Shown here piece after piece: positions 15,702 to 23,846 of a stretch of 64,000 nt of DNA. Source of the DNA: Catellatospora paridis (GTDB lineage Bacteria; Actinomycetota; Actinomycetes; Mycobacteriales; Micromonosporaceae). How positions within the stretch are numbered: the stretch's first letter is position 1; every line of letters begins with the position of its first letter. The notes below the pieces were generated by a model that worked only from the letters and a program-made list of their open reading frames with translations, made no database searches and was not told the DNA's origin. The stretch spans positions 1 through 64,000 of the forward strand of contig NZ_WBZD01000045.1 of NCBI RefSeq assembly GCF_009720365.1, in the 5' to 3' direction. A program made the translations under genes and the position numbers.

Positions 15702-16757
15702 TCAGAGCTCGCAGCCGACCAGGACCGGCTCCGGGCGCAGGGTCACCCCGAGCCGCTCGTGCACCGTGTCGCGGATCTCCGTGGCGAGTTCCAGCAGCTC
15801 CCCGGTGGTGCCGCCGCCACGGTTCGTCAGCGCGAGGATGTGCTTGGACGAGATGCCGACCGCGCCGCGCGTGTAGCCGCGTTTGAAGCCGGCCCGCTCG
15901 ATCAGCCACGCCGCGCTCACCTTCATCACGCCGTCCGCGCCCGGCCAGGCCGGCGGATCCGTGCCGTCGAGCCGCCGGCACAGCTCGCCGTACGCCGCCG
16001 CGCTGAGCACCGGGTTGGTGAAGAACGAGCCGACCGAGTCGGTGTCCGGGTCGCCCGGGTCGAGCACCATGCCCTTGCTCCGGCGCAGCTCCAGCACGGA
16101 CGCGCGGGCGTCGGCCGACGGCACCCGGTCGCCCTCGGACACGCCGAGCAGGCGGGCCAGCTCGGCGTGTCCCACCGGGCCGGACAGCGGGTCCCGGCGC
16201 AGCCGGAACGTCACGTCGAGCACGACCCAGCGGTCGGTGTACTTGAACAGGCTGTTGCGGTACTCGAAGCGGCAGTCGGCGGGGCCGAGCACGTCGATCT
16301 CGCCCTCGGTGCGGTCGTACACCGTCACCGACTCGATCGTCTGCGACACGTCCTGGCCGTACGCGCCCACGTTCTGGATGGGTGTGGAGCCGGCCGCCCC
16401 CGGGATGCCGGACAGGCACTCGATGCCGGAAAGTCCGTCGGCGACGGTCTGGGCGACGCAGTCATCCCACGGGTGACCTGCGGCGACGCGGACAGACACC
16501 TCCTCGCCGTGCTCGCCGACCACGTCGATCCCGCTGGACCGGATCAGCAGCACGGTGCCGGGGAAGCCGACGTCGCCGATGACCACGTTGCTGCCCCCGC
16601 CGAGGACCAGCAGCGGCTCGTCGGCGCGGGCGGCCTCCTGTACGGCCGACACGATGTCGTCCGCGGACTCGGCCGTGACCAGCCGTCCGGCCGGGCCTCC
16701 CAGCCCTAGGGTGGTCAGGTCGGCGAGCGCGTGGCGGGCGGGACTATTGTCAGACAC
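15702..16757 (-). CDS. murB: UDP-N-acetylmuramate dehydrogenase MurB
   Basis: 351 residues. LTTLGLGGPAGRL begins the FAD domain; LGGGSNVVIGD and GAAGSTPIQNVGAYGQ are the FAD pyrophosphate and catalytic regions; FEYRNSLFKY and GSFFTNPVLS follow, the last carrying the catalytic Ser equivalent. MurB reduces UDP-GlcNAc-enolpyruvate to UDP-MurNAc in peptidoglycan synthesis. GTG 16757 lies 6 nt after TAGTGT on the minus strand, so it is probably leaderless. Rv0482 murB is near mshA in mycobacteria as well. Confidence 0.97.
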   Translation of the reverse strand: MSDNSPARHALADLTTLGLGGPAGRLVTAESADDIVSAVQEAARADEPLLVLGGGSNVVIGDVGFPGTVLLIRSSGIDVVGEHGEEVSVRVAAGHPWDDCVAQTVADGLSGIECLSGIPGAAGSTPIQNVGAYGQDVSQTIESVTVYDRTEGEIDVLGPADCRFEYRNSLFKYTDRWVVLDVTFRLRRDPLSGPVGHAELARLLGVSEGDRVPSADARASVLELRRSKGMVLDPGDPDTDSVGSFFTNPVLSAAAYGELCRRLDGTDPPAWPGADGVMKVSAAWLIERAGFKRGYTRGAVGISSKHILALTNRGGGTTGELLELATEIRDTVHERLGVTLRPEPVLVGCEL

Positions 16758-16824
16758 GTCACCACACTAGTGCCGCCACTGATCCCGAATGACCAGGTGG
16801 GGAAGACGCGATGAGGACGAGGCC

Positions 16825-17583
16825 ATGAGAGCTCACGGCAGCAAGGAACTCTGGCTGGACTCGCTGCGCACTGACGCGGCCGCGTTCCGCGCCGTCGCCG
16901 GCGAGGCCGAACTGACCGCGATCGTGCCCACGTGTCCGGACTGGACCGTGTTGAACCTCGTGCACCACCTGGGCGGGACCTACCGCTGGGTGCGCAGTTT
17001 CGCCAGCCGCGGGGTGACCAGCGCGCCCGATCCGGCGGCACGCCGGCACGACTACCCGGGCGCCGACGAGACCCTCGCCTGGTTCGACGACGAGTGCAAG
17101 GGCCTGGTCGACCTGCTCGACGCGCTCGACCCGCACATGCCCACCTGGAACTGGGCCCCGCAGGCCAAGACGGCCGACTTCTGGCACCGCCGCATGGCGC
17201 ACGAGACCGCCCTGCACCGCTGGGACATGCAGATGGCGCAGGGCATGGCCGAGCCGCTCGACGACCGCCTCGCCGTCGACGGCGTGACCGAGGTGCTGGA
17301 CAGCTGGCTGCCCGCGGGCAAGCGCAAGGGCCCCACCGACCGGTACGGCGTCGTGCAGCTCACCGCGCCCGAAGAGGGCCAGGAGTGGTTCGTCCGGCTG
17401 CGCGGCGAGGGCATCGCGCTGCTCGACACCGACACCCTGCTCGACGCGGACGGCCCGGACACCCGCGTGCACGCGGCCGGCCCGGCCAGCGACCTGATGC
17501 TCGCCCTGTGGGGCCGGATCGGCTTCGACACGCTCGAGGTGAGCGGCGACGAGTCGCTGCTGGCCTGCCTGCGTACCGGCTGA
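16825..17583 (+). CDS. Maleylpyruvate isomerase family mycothiol-dependent enzyme
   Basis: 252 residues from ATG 16825, which has GAGGACGAGG just upstream; an in-frame ATG at 16789 is possible. The N-terminal DinB-like mycothiol-binding domain shows VPTCPDWTVLNLVHHLGG and HRRMAHETALHRWDMQ, which supply metal-binding His residues. A C-terminal domain (about 160-252) resembles the SCP2-like MDMPI part. Members act as mycothiol-dependent isomerases or transferases. The LacI gene follows after 12 nt in the same direction. Confidence 0.88.
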   Translation: MRAHGSKELWLDSLRTDAAAFRAVAGEAELTAIVPTCPDWTVLNLVHHLGGTYRWVRSFASRGVTSAPDPAARRHDYPGADETLAWFDDECKGLVDLLDALDPHMPTWNWAPQAKTADFWHRRMAHETALHRWDMQMAQGMAEPLDDRLAVDGVTEVLDSWLPAGKRKGPTDRYGVVQLTAPEEGQEWFVRLRGEGIALLDTDTLLDADGPDTRVHAAGPASDLMLALWGRIGFDTLEVSGDESLLACLRTG

Positions 17584-17595
17584 GCGGCGGCACAG

Positions 17596-18594
17596 ATGCC
17601 CCGGCCGACCCTCGAACAGGTCGCGCAGCGGGCCGGGGTGTCCCGGGCCACCGTGTCGCGCGTCGTCAACGACTCCCCCACCGTCGCCGAGTCCATCCGC
17701 ACCGCGGTGCGCCGGGCCATCGACGAGCTGGGGTACGTGCCGAACCAGGCCGCGCGCAGCCTGGTCACCCAGCGCACCGACTCGTACGCGCTGATCCTGC
17801 CGGAGAGCCCGTCCCGGGTCTTCTCCGACGACCAGTTCTTCCCCGGCATCATCCGCGGCGTCAGCCAGGAGCTCGACTCCGCGGACAAGCAGCTGGTGCT
17901 GATGGTCGCGGGCTCGCAGGCCAGCCACGACCGCATCGAGCGGTACGCGCTGGCCCGGCACATCGACGGCGTGCTGATCGCCTCGATGCACGGCGCGGAC
18001 CCGCTGCCCGGCACGCTGGCCCGGATGGGCATCCCGGTGCTGTGCGGCGGCCGCCCGCTCGGCCAGGTCCGGGTGCCCTACGTCGAGGTCGACAACGTCA
18101 ACGGCGGCCGGATGGCCGTACGCCACCTGCTGGAGACCGGGCGCACCCGGATCGCCACCATCGCCGGCCCGCAGGACATGGTCGCCGGCATCGACCGGCT
18201 CACCGGCTACCGCGAGGAGCTGCGCGGCAGCGACCGCCGCTCGATCGTGGCCGTCGGCGACTTCACCCGCGACTCCGGCGCGGTCGCCATGCGCCAGCTC
18301 TTGGAGGACGACCCCGACCTCGACGCCGTCTTCGTCGCCTCCGACCTGATGGCCCACGGCGCACTGCAGGCCCTGCAGGCCGCGGGCCGCCGCGTCCCCG
18401 ACGACGTCGCCGTGATCGGCTTCGACGACATCGCGCTGGCCCGCTACACCGAGCCCCCGCTGAGCACGGTCCGCCAGCCCATCGTCGGCCAGGGCCGCGA
18501 AATGGCCCGCCAGCTCCTCCGCCTCGCCGCGGGCGAAGCCATCGCCGACAGCGTCATCCTCCCCACCGAACTCGTCATCCGCGGCACCACCTGA
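17596..18594 (+). CDS. LacI family transcriptional regulator
   Basis: 332 residues. N-terminal HTH (LEQVAQRAGVSRATVSRVVN), hinge helix (VPNQAARSLVTQRT), then a periplasmic-binding-type ligand domain (residues about 60-332) with VDNVNGGRMAVRHLLETGR, VFVASDLMAHGALQAL and VAVIGFDDIALARYTEPPLS. Such repressors usually respond to sugars. It may be co-transcribed with the mycothiol-dependent enzyme. No sugar transporter is nearby, so the target is unclear. Confidence 0.95.
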   Translation: MPRPTLEQVAQRAGVSRATVSRVVNDSPTVAESIRTAVRRAIDELGYVPNQAARSLVTQRTDSYALILPESPSRVFSDDQFFPGIIRGVSQELDSADKQLVLMVAGSQASHDRIERYALARHIDGVLIASMHGADPLPGTLARMGIPVLCGGRPLGQVRVPYVEVDNVNGGRMAVRHLLETGRTRIATIAGPQDMVAGIDRLTGYREELRGSDRRSIVAVGDFTRDSGAVAMRQLLEDDPDLDAVFVASDLMAHGALQALQAAGRRVPDDVAVIGFDDIALARYTEPPLSTVRQPIVGQGREMARQLLRLAAGEAIADSVILPTELVIRGTT

Positions 18595-18638
18595 GTGCGA
18601 CCGCGTCGCCCAGCCCGCGGGTTGGCGGGCGTGGCGGG

Positions 18639-20501
18639 TCAGCGGAGGGTGATGGTGGCCAGGACCGGGAAGTGGTCGCTGGCGGTCACCTGGTCGAGGA
18701 CGGCGAAGTCGGTGAAGGCGATCTGCGGGGAGCCGAAGACCCAGTCGACCCGGTTGGTGGGGCGGTCGGTCGGGGAGGTCCAGGCCGTGCCGTGGCCGGT
18801 GGCGTCCTGCGCCGACACCCAGCCCGCGCTGGTGAACGAGCGCTGCTCGGGCCAGCTCGGCCAGAAGTTGAAGTCGCCCGCGACCAGCGTCGGCACGGCC
18901 GGGTCGACCTTTGCCAGCAGCTCGTCGATCTGCGCGAGCCGGGTCGGCGTGTTCGGCTTGCGGTGCGTCAGGTGCGCGGTGACCACGTCGAGGCTGCGGC
19001 CGCCGTGCAGGCCCAGCGTCGCCTTCAGGTACGACCGGCCCATCGGCCCCTGCCCGTACGGCAGCGAGCCCGTGCGCACCCCGCTGACCGGCAGCCGGGT
19101 CAGCAGCAGGTTGCCGAACTGCCCGTCCGCGGCCGGCGACCACACGAACGGCATGCCCAGCTCGCGGGACAGGTACTCGGCCACGTCCACCCCGCCGCCG
19201 ATGGCCCAGCCCCGGCTGACCTCCTGCAGCACCACCACGTCCGGGTTCACGGCCTGGATCGCTTCGGCCAGCTGGCGCGGGTCCGCCTGCCCGGTGGCGT
19301 CGTCCCGGCCGTACTTGACGTTCCAGCTCAGCACCTGCACGTCCACGGCGCTGGCGACGACGGGATCGGTGACGGGACGGGTCGCGTACATCAGCGCGGG
19401 CACCAGCAGTGCCAGTGCGAGCACGCCGGTGACCGGCGCGGGGCGGGCCACCACCGCGCGCAGGTCGACGCGCCAGCCGCCCGGGTGGAAGGGCCGGCGG
19501 CCCATCCCGGCGAGACCGACGGCGACCGCGAGCGCGATCAGCAGCCACCGGTTGTCGAACGGCAACGGCATGTCGTAGTGCACCTGGAACAGCAGCACAG
19601 GCAGGACCCAGACCAGGCCGTACGCCCATGCGCCGGAGTTGCCGGGGGCCGCGACCGCACGCGCGACGGCGACCGCCGCGGACAGTTGCGTCAGCGCGAT
19701 GCCGAGCAGCACCCACGGCCCGGTCCCCCACCAGGCCAGGGCGAGGCCGCCGGCCATCCCGGCGAGCGCCGCCGAGCCCGCGACCCAGTGGTCGGGCTCG
19801 GGGATCGCGTTCGTGCCGCCATGCAGCGTCAGCCGGCGTACCAGCTCGATCGCGACCAGCAGCACCCCGATCAGGACGGCCAGGCACAGCTGCAGCGCGA
19901 CCCCCGACTGCGACGCGGCGAACGCCGGGTTGCCCAGCGTCGTCGTCCACAGCGCCAGGTAGCCGCCCAGCGCCCAGACACGCCCGGCGGGTGCCGGCGC
20001 GGGCTCGTCCGCGCCGCGCAGCGCCAGGATGAAGATCGCGACGACCAGCGCGGTCATGCCGGTGCGGTGCGGCAGCTGACCCCAGGTCGGGTCCCAGGTG
20101 ACCGTCAGCGAGCGGACGGCCAGGTCGACGACGCCACCGGCGAGCAGCCCGACGGTCACGGTGACCGCGTCGGCGGCCTGCCGCACGACCAGTGCCAGCG
20201 CGGTCATGCCGAACACCGCGCCGGCCGCCGCCAGCGCCAGGGACGGCCCGAAGGCCGCTGCGGCGCACCAGGCCAGGACCAGCCCGATCGTCACGGCGAA
20301 CAGCACCGGGAATCGGCCGAGCACCCGTGGCAGGACCAGCACGAGCGCACCGGGTACGGCGAAGATCGCGAGTGCGATCAGGGCCGCGTTGACGATGCCG
20401 ACCGGCCCGGCCACCTGATCCAGCAGCGGCCCGCAGGCGCGCAGCAGCTGGGCGGTGACGGCGAACAGCAGCGCGACGAGGGCGAGGGTCTTCCGCGACA
20501 C
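18639..20501 (-). CDS. Membrane-anchored endonuclease/exonuclease/phosphatase (EEP) family protein
   Basis: 620 residues from GTG 20501. The first 360 residues are about ten hydrophobic helices. The C-terminal 250 residues form an EEP domain: VLSWNVKYGRD, DVVVLQEVSRGW (metal-binding Glu), VTAHLTHRK, VAGDFNFWPSW and ASDHFPVLATI (catalytic Asp-His). Related enzymes cut phosphodiester or phosphate bonds in nucleic acids, lipids or inositol phosphates. The ectodomain probably faces outside, which favours a lipid or sugar-phosphate substrate. It starts 11 nt after the EI24 stop, in the same operon. Confidence 0.88.
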   Translation of the reverse strand: MSRKTLALVALLFAVTAQLLRACGPLLDQVAGPVGIVNAALIALAIFAVPGALVLVLPRVLGRFPVLFAVTIGLVLAWCAAAAFGPSLALAAAGAVFGMTALALVVRQAADAVTVTVGLLAGGVVDLAVRSLTVTWDPTWGQLPHRTGMTALVVAIFILALRGADEPAPAPAGRVWALGGYLALWTTTLGNPAFAASQSGVALQLCLAVLIGVLLVAIELVRRLTLHGGTNAIPEPDHWVAGSAALAGMAGGLALAWWGTGPWVLLGIALTQLSAAVAVARAVAAPGNSGAWAYGLVWVLPVLLFQVHYDMPLPFDNRWLLIALAVAVGLAGMGRRPFHPGGWRVDLRAVVARPAPVTGVLALALLVPALMYATRPVTDPVVASAVDVQVLSWNVKYGRDDATGQADPRQLAEAIQAVNPDVVVLQEVSRGWAIGGGVDVAEYLSRELGMPFVWSPAADGQFGNLLLTRLPVSGVRTGSLPYGQGPMGRSYLKATLGLHGGRSLDVVTAHLTHRKPNTPTRLAQIDELLAKVDPAVPTLVAGDFNFWPSWPEQRSFTSAGWVSAQDATGHGTAWTSPTDRPTNRVDWVFGSPQIAFTDFAVLDQVTASDHFPVLATITLR

Positions 20502-20512
20502 GGGGTGGGGTC

Positions 20513-21277
20513 CTACTTCTCGATGGGCAGGCCGAGGGAGCGGCGGGCGAGCAGCGTACCGCCCGCCACCGCGGCCGGCATGATCAGCACGGCGCCGAAC
20601 GGAATCAGGAAACAGCAGAACACCGCGACACCGAAACCCAGCGCGCTGGCGCGGTGTCGACGCAGCGCCACCCGGCGGTCGGGCAGCCGCAGGCCGCGGC
20701 GGTTGAACGCGACCGCGACGAGTTCCAGCGCCAGGAACCAGCCGCCGACGAACGCGCCGAGCACGGGGATCGCCGTCTGCCCGACGACCGGGATGAAGCC
20801 GCCCGCGAACAGCGGGATCGCGATCATCAACGACACCGCCAGCAGCCGCAGCGCGTCGAGGATGCTGCGCCGCAGCTCCTGGTGCCAGGGCAGGTCGACC
20901 GCGTCGGGCACGCCGCCGAAGTCGTCCTCCACGGCCTTGCTGATGGCCTCGTAGAACGGGTCGCCGATGAGCAGCGTCACCGCGGTGAACGACAGCACCG
21001 CGAACAGCCCGCTCACCCCGACCAGGGCGATGCCGGCGAACAGCCGCACCGAGGAGCGCACGCCCTCCGCCCAGTCGTCAGCGAACCAGGTGACGGTGGC
21101 CGACAACTCGTCGACGTAGACGAACAGCAGCGTGAACAGCCCGCCGAACAGCAGCAGGCTGAGCACCGCGGGGACCAGCCCCAGCAGGATCAGCTTCGGG
21201 CTGCGCGCATAGCGCCCGATGCCGCGCAGGAGCAGGCGTACGCCGGTGAAGAACTCGGAGACCACATGACCAGCCAC
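20513..21277 (-). CDS. EI24/CysZ-like membrane protein
   Basis: 254 residues from GTG 21277, 8 nt after TAGGCT on the minus strand; the frame is open to 21349 but that region has no start signal. EFFTGVRLLLRGIGRYARSP at the start, several transmembrane helices (about 30-55, 80-105, 150-180, 190-215) and LIGDPFYEAISKAVEDDFG are typical of the EI24 domain (Pfam 'etoposide-induced protein'). In Proteobacteria CysZ moves sulfate; the role in actinobacteria is unclear. It precedes the EEP gene. Confidence 0.82.
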   Translation of the reverse strand: MAGHVVSEFFTGVRLLLRGIGRYARSPKLILLGLVPAVLSLLLFGGLFTLLFVYVDELSATVTWFADDWAEGVRSSVRLFAGIALVGVSGLFAVLSFTAVTLLIGDPFYEAISKAVEDDFGGVPDAVDLPWHQELRRSILDALRLLAVSLMIAIPLFAGGFIPVVGQTAIPVLGAFVGGWFLALELVAVAFNRRGLRLPDRRVALRRHRASALGFGVAVFCCFLIPFGAVLIMPAAVAGGTLLARRSLGLPIEK

Positions 21278-21358
21278 GACCCGGGAGCCTAGTGGACACC
21301 GGCGGGCGGTCGTAAGGGTCGCCGTTGCGGCGAGCCCGGGACGGGCCACTGGCGCAGG

Positions 21359-22252
21359 TCAGCCGTTCAGGAAGCCGGAAATCCGTTCCCGCAGGTCGGC
21401 GCGCTCGTGCCAGAGCACCGAGGGCCGGTTGTAGATGTGCAGGGTCGCCTCGGGCAGCACGCTTGCCAGTTCCTCGGCGACCGACGCCGGGTGCAGGTCG
21501 TCACCGATGCAGCCGATGACCAGCACCTGCGCGCTGACGTCACGGAGCAGGTTCACGTCCGGCACCGGCACCTGGTCGGGCAGGGTGAGCAGGCCGCTGC
21601 TCAGGCCGGTGTTCATCAGGGTGTTCAGCCGCTGGCGCACGTACGCCCAGCCGGAGGCGCCGTTGCGGGCCGACGGCGGGATCTCCTCGACCACGGCGTT
21701 GGCGACGGTCGGCAGGTCACCGCTGTTGATCGCCTCGAGCAGGTTGACCAGCCGGCGGCGGGCCGCCTCCGGCCGCGGGCGGTCGAGCACCGCGGGCAGG
21801 AAAAGCACGACCTTCTCGAACCGGTCGGGCGTCTCGGCCAGCAGCCGGCACAGCGCGCCCGCGCCGAGGCTCACCCCGAGGGCCCGGGTGGCGACCGTCA
21901 TGTCGGCGATGGCGCGCAGGTCGCGGGCCAGATCGCCGTAGTCCCACGAGCCGCGCGGCGAGCTGGACTCGCCGTGGCCGCGGAACTGGAAGAACACCCG
22001 CTTGCCGGCGACGGCGCTGCCCAGCGGCCGGGTCTCGGCGATGCCGTGGCCGAGCCCGTGCGCGAAGACGGTCACCGGCTCGCCGACACCGGTGCTGAGG
22101 CGTTCCAACTGCACGCCGTGCGGGGTGTCGACGATCTCGGTGGGCAGCGCGGGCGGGGCGGGGCGGCCGGTGTTCGGAGCGGAGTTGCGCGGCTTGCCGA
22201 GGCGTCGGGGGAATCCGTCCGGCGGGGGCGGCCAGCGCAGATCGTTGATCAC
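21359..22252 (-). CDS. Alpha/beta hydrolase
   Basis: 297 residues from GTG 22252; an alternative GTG at 22282 would overlap DUF2516. After a disordered Pro-rich head comes the hydrolase core: VTVFAHGLGHG, FFQFRGHGESS, nucleophile elbow GVSLGAGAL (GxSxG), acid region VIGCIGDDLHP, and a His in LWHERADL near the end. It follows DUF2516 immediately and matches the Rv0477-0480 neighbourhood only loosely. Substrate unknown. Confidence 0.85.
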   Translation of the reverse strand: MINDLRWPPPPDGFPRRLGKPRNSAPNTGRPAPPALPTEIVDTPHGVQLERLSTGVGEPVTVFAHGLGHGIAETRPLGSAVAGKRVFFQFRGHGESSSPRGSWDYGDLARDLRAIADMTVATRALGVSLGAGALCRLLAETPDRFEKVVLFLPAVLDRPRPEAARRRLVNLLEAINSGDLPTVANAVVEEIPPSARNGASGWAYVRQRLNTLMNTGLSSGLLTLPDQVPVPDVNLLRDVSAQVLVIGCIGDDLHPASVAEELASVLPEATLHIYNRPSVLWHERADLRERISGFLNG

Positions 22253-22256
22253 TGAT

Positions 22257-22541
22257 TCACCAGGGTCCCTCGGCGGCCTCACGCAGGCCGCGGCGCACGT
22301 CCAGCAGGTAGTACGCGGCGAGGCCGGCGCCGATGTAGGCGAAGAGCCCGAAGCCGGTGAAGACGGTCAGCAGGGCCATCAGCCCGATCACCAGCATCCA
22401 GCCGACCTTGGGCATGGTGCCGATCGCCGGGAACGCGTCCTTGCGGCGGATCACGCAGTCCGCGAAGGCCCAGAGCAGGACCCCGAGGATGACGATCCAC
22501 AGGATGAGATTGATCCAGCCCTGAATAGCGAACGCAACCAT
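22257..22541 (-). CDS. DUF2516 membrane protein
   Basis: 94 residues with three hydrophobic segments (about 8-26, 45-65 and 66-82), typical of DUF2516. The ATG at 22541 is 7 nt after TAAGCT on the minus strand, a leaderless arrangement. The mycobacterial counterpart Rv0476 also follows hbhA. Function unknown. The alpha/beta hydrolase gene follows. Confidence 0.9.
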   Translation of the reverse strand: MVAFAIQGWINLILWIVILGVLLWAFADCVIRRKDAFPAIGTMPKVGWMLVIGLMALLTVFTGFGLFAYIGAGLAAYYLLDVRRGLREAAEGPW

Positions 22542-22598
22542 GGGTCACAGCTTAGAACCATCGAGCCCGGCATCCCAGCGGTGACGACGCCGGATACG

Positions 22599-22644
22599 TC
22601 TCGTCGCGGCGTGCCGACCGGTCGATCGGCGCGCCGCGACGAGA
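22599..22644 (-). terminator. Hairpin between the HbhA-like gene and DUF2516
   Basis: TCTCGTCGCGGCG (22599-22611) and CGCCGCGACGAGA (22632-22644) form a perfect 13-bp stem after the HbhA-like stop. It probably ends that transcript before the DUF2516 promoter. Confidence 0.75.
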
Positions 22645-22652
22645 ACGCCGGG

Positions 22653-23180
22653 TCACTTCGAGGCGCGCGGCGGCTTCTTCGCGGCGGGCTTGGCGGCCGG
22701 CGGCACGTCCTCGGACGGCTTGGCCTCCGCCTTCGCCTCGGTCTTGGCCTCCGCCGGGTGGGCGGACGCGGTCTCGGTCTTCGGCTCGAAGCCCGGCGTC
22801 GCGGGCTGCTCCGTGAACGCCTGCTCGCCGCGGGCGACCAGCGCGTCGTAGAGCTTGGTGGCCTTCTCCGCCGCGGTCTGCGTGCCGGCGACGATGCTGT
22901 CGCGGATCTGCGCCGCGTCGACCTTCGAGGTGAGCTCGGCGGCCTTGCTGGTGGCGAAGGCGCCGTACTCGTTGGCCTTGGCCTTCCACTGCGGCACGTC
23001 GGACTTGGCCGCCTGGTCGGCGAACTCCGCCGCCTTGTCGCGCAGCTTGTCGGCCAGCTCGGGCAGCTTGCGCAGCTGCTCGTAGGCCATGTCGCCGACA
23101 CCCGCCGCGGCGTAGAACGCGCTCGGGTAGGTGCGGTCGTCGGTCTTGTTCGACTTGCTCGACGTCTGGGTCATGGTCAC
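22653..23180 (-). CDS. HbhA-like heparin-binding hemagglutinin homologue
   Basis: 175 residues. The N-terminal 115 residues are helical and coiled-coil-like (FYAAAGVGDMAYEQLRKL, ELADKLRDKAAEFADQ), as in mycobacterial HbhA. The C-terminal 60 residues are a Lys/Ala/Pro/Glu-rich tail ending AAKKPPRASK. In HbhA that tail binds heparan sulfate and is methylated. The start overlaps the HTH gene by 4 bp, and the HTH-hbhA-DUF2516 order matches Rv0474-Rv0476. Adhesion is established only for mycobacteria; here a cell-surface or lipid-storage role is just as possible. Confidence 0.85.
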   Translation of the reverse strand: MTMTQTSSKSNKTDDRTYPSAFYAAAGVGDMAYEQLRKLPELADKLRDKAAEFADQAAKSDVPQWKAKANEYGAFATSKAAELTSKVDAAQIRDSIVAGTQTAAEKATKLYDALVARGEQAFTEQPATPGFEPKTETASAHPAEAKTEAKAEAKPSEDVPPAAKPAAKKPPRASK

Positions 23181-23647
23181 TGTTCCTCCTGTGCCTGCTG
23201 GCGCACGGCCTTCTTGACCGCCTTCTTGACCGTCGGCTTCTTCGCCGTGGCGACGGTCGGCTCCGCCGGGGCCGCCGCGGGGGCGGGCTCCGAGGTGGCG
23301 GCCTCTTCGGCGCGCGCGTTCTCGCGTACGAACGTCTCGTAGATCTGCGTGAGTGACTGTTTCTGCGCGACCGTCAGCAGCGGGTCGGCCGCGATCGCGG
23401 TCGGCACGCCCTGGTGGTCGTCAGAGCCGAGCAGCCCGGCCTTGAGGTACATGGCCGGGGTGGAGACCCGCAGCGCCGCAGCCAGCTGGGCCAGGACCTC
23501 GGCGGACGGCTTGCGCAGCCCGCGTTCGATCTGGCTGAGGTACGGATTGCTGATGTTGGCCTGCTCGGCCAGCTGCCGCAGGGAAATGCGGGCGTTCTCC
23601 CGCAGATCCTTGATGAAGGCGCCGATGTCGGGACTCTGCACGCCCAT
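23177..23647 (-). CDS. XRE family regulator with Lys/Ala-rich tail
   Basis: 156 residues from ATG 23647, the Met before GVQSPDIGAFIKDLRENA; earlier in-frame codons lie in the operator region. HTH at about 15-70: ISLRQLAEQANISNPYLSQI and GLRKPSAEVLAQLAAAL. The C-terminal 55 residues are low complexity and end in a basic KKPTVKKAVKKAVRQ tail, like histone-type tails and like the tail of its neighbour. Rv0474 is the mycobacterial counterpart. An 8-bp inverted repeat just upstream suggests autoregulation of the HTH-hbhA operon. Confidence 0.92.
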   Translation of the reverse strand: MGVQSPDIGAFIKDLRENARISLRQLAEQANISNPYLSQIERGLRKPSAEVLAQLAAALRVSTPAMYLKAGLLGSDDHQGVPTAIAADPLLTVAQKQSLTQIYETFVRENARAEEAATSEPAPAAAPAEPTVATAKKPTVKKAVKKAVRQQAQEEQ

Positions 23648-23663
23648 AAAACTACCCACGACT

Positions 23664-23690
23664 GCTAGCAACAGCAAGCATATTGCTAGC
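23664..23690. promoter_or_regulatory. Candidate operator GCTAGCAA-N11-TTGCTAGC
   Basis: A perfect 8-bp inverted repeat (23664-23671 and 23683-23690) lies 16 to 43 bp upstream of the HTH start, in AT-rich sequence that would hold the promoter. Confidence 0.55.
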
Positions 23691-23771
23691 TCTACGCTAA
23701 CGACCTACGCCACGCCCCAAAACCACCCATTCCCGACCCACCCCAGCCCAGCACCGCCACCCATCGACGCG

Positions 23772-23830
23772 TTGATCATGAACTTATGGCACGGGTCACT
23801 GGCGTGTCCCCGCCACAACTTCATGATCAA
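23772..23830 (+). repeat. 59-bp palindromic repeat, copy 2
   Basis: Same left arm as copy 1 (TTGATCATGAACTTATGGC). Right arm GCCACAACTTCATGATCAA, with two changes in the stem. It lies between the asparaginase stop (23847) and the HTH promoter. The rest of the 199-bp gap 23648-23846 holds only the operator. Confidence 0.95.
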
Positions 23831-23846
23831 CGCAAAAAAGGGGTGG

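Noticed and set aside
16759-20268. 1169-codon minus-strand open frame
   Set aside because: Shadow frame covering genes with clear families in other frames.
16932-20954. 1340-codon plus-strand open frame
   Set aside because: A GC-rich shadow over the mycothiol-dependent enzyme, LacI and EEP genes, with no motif of its own.
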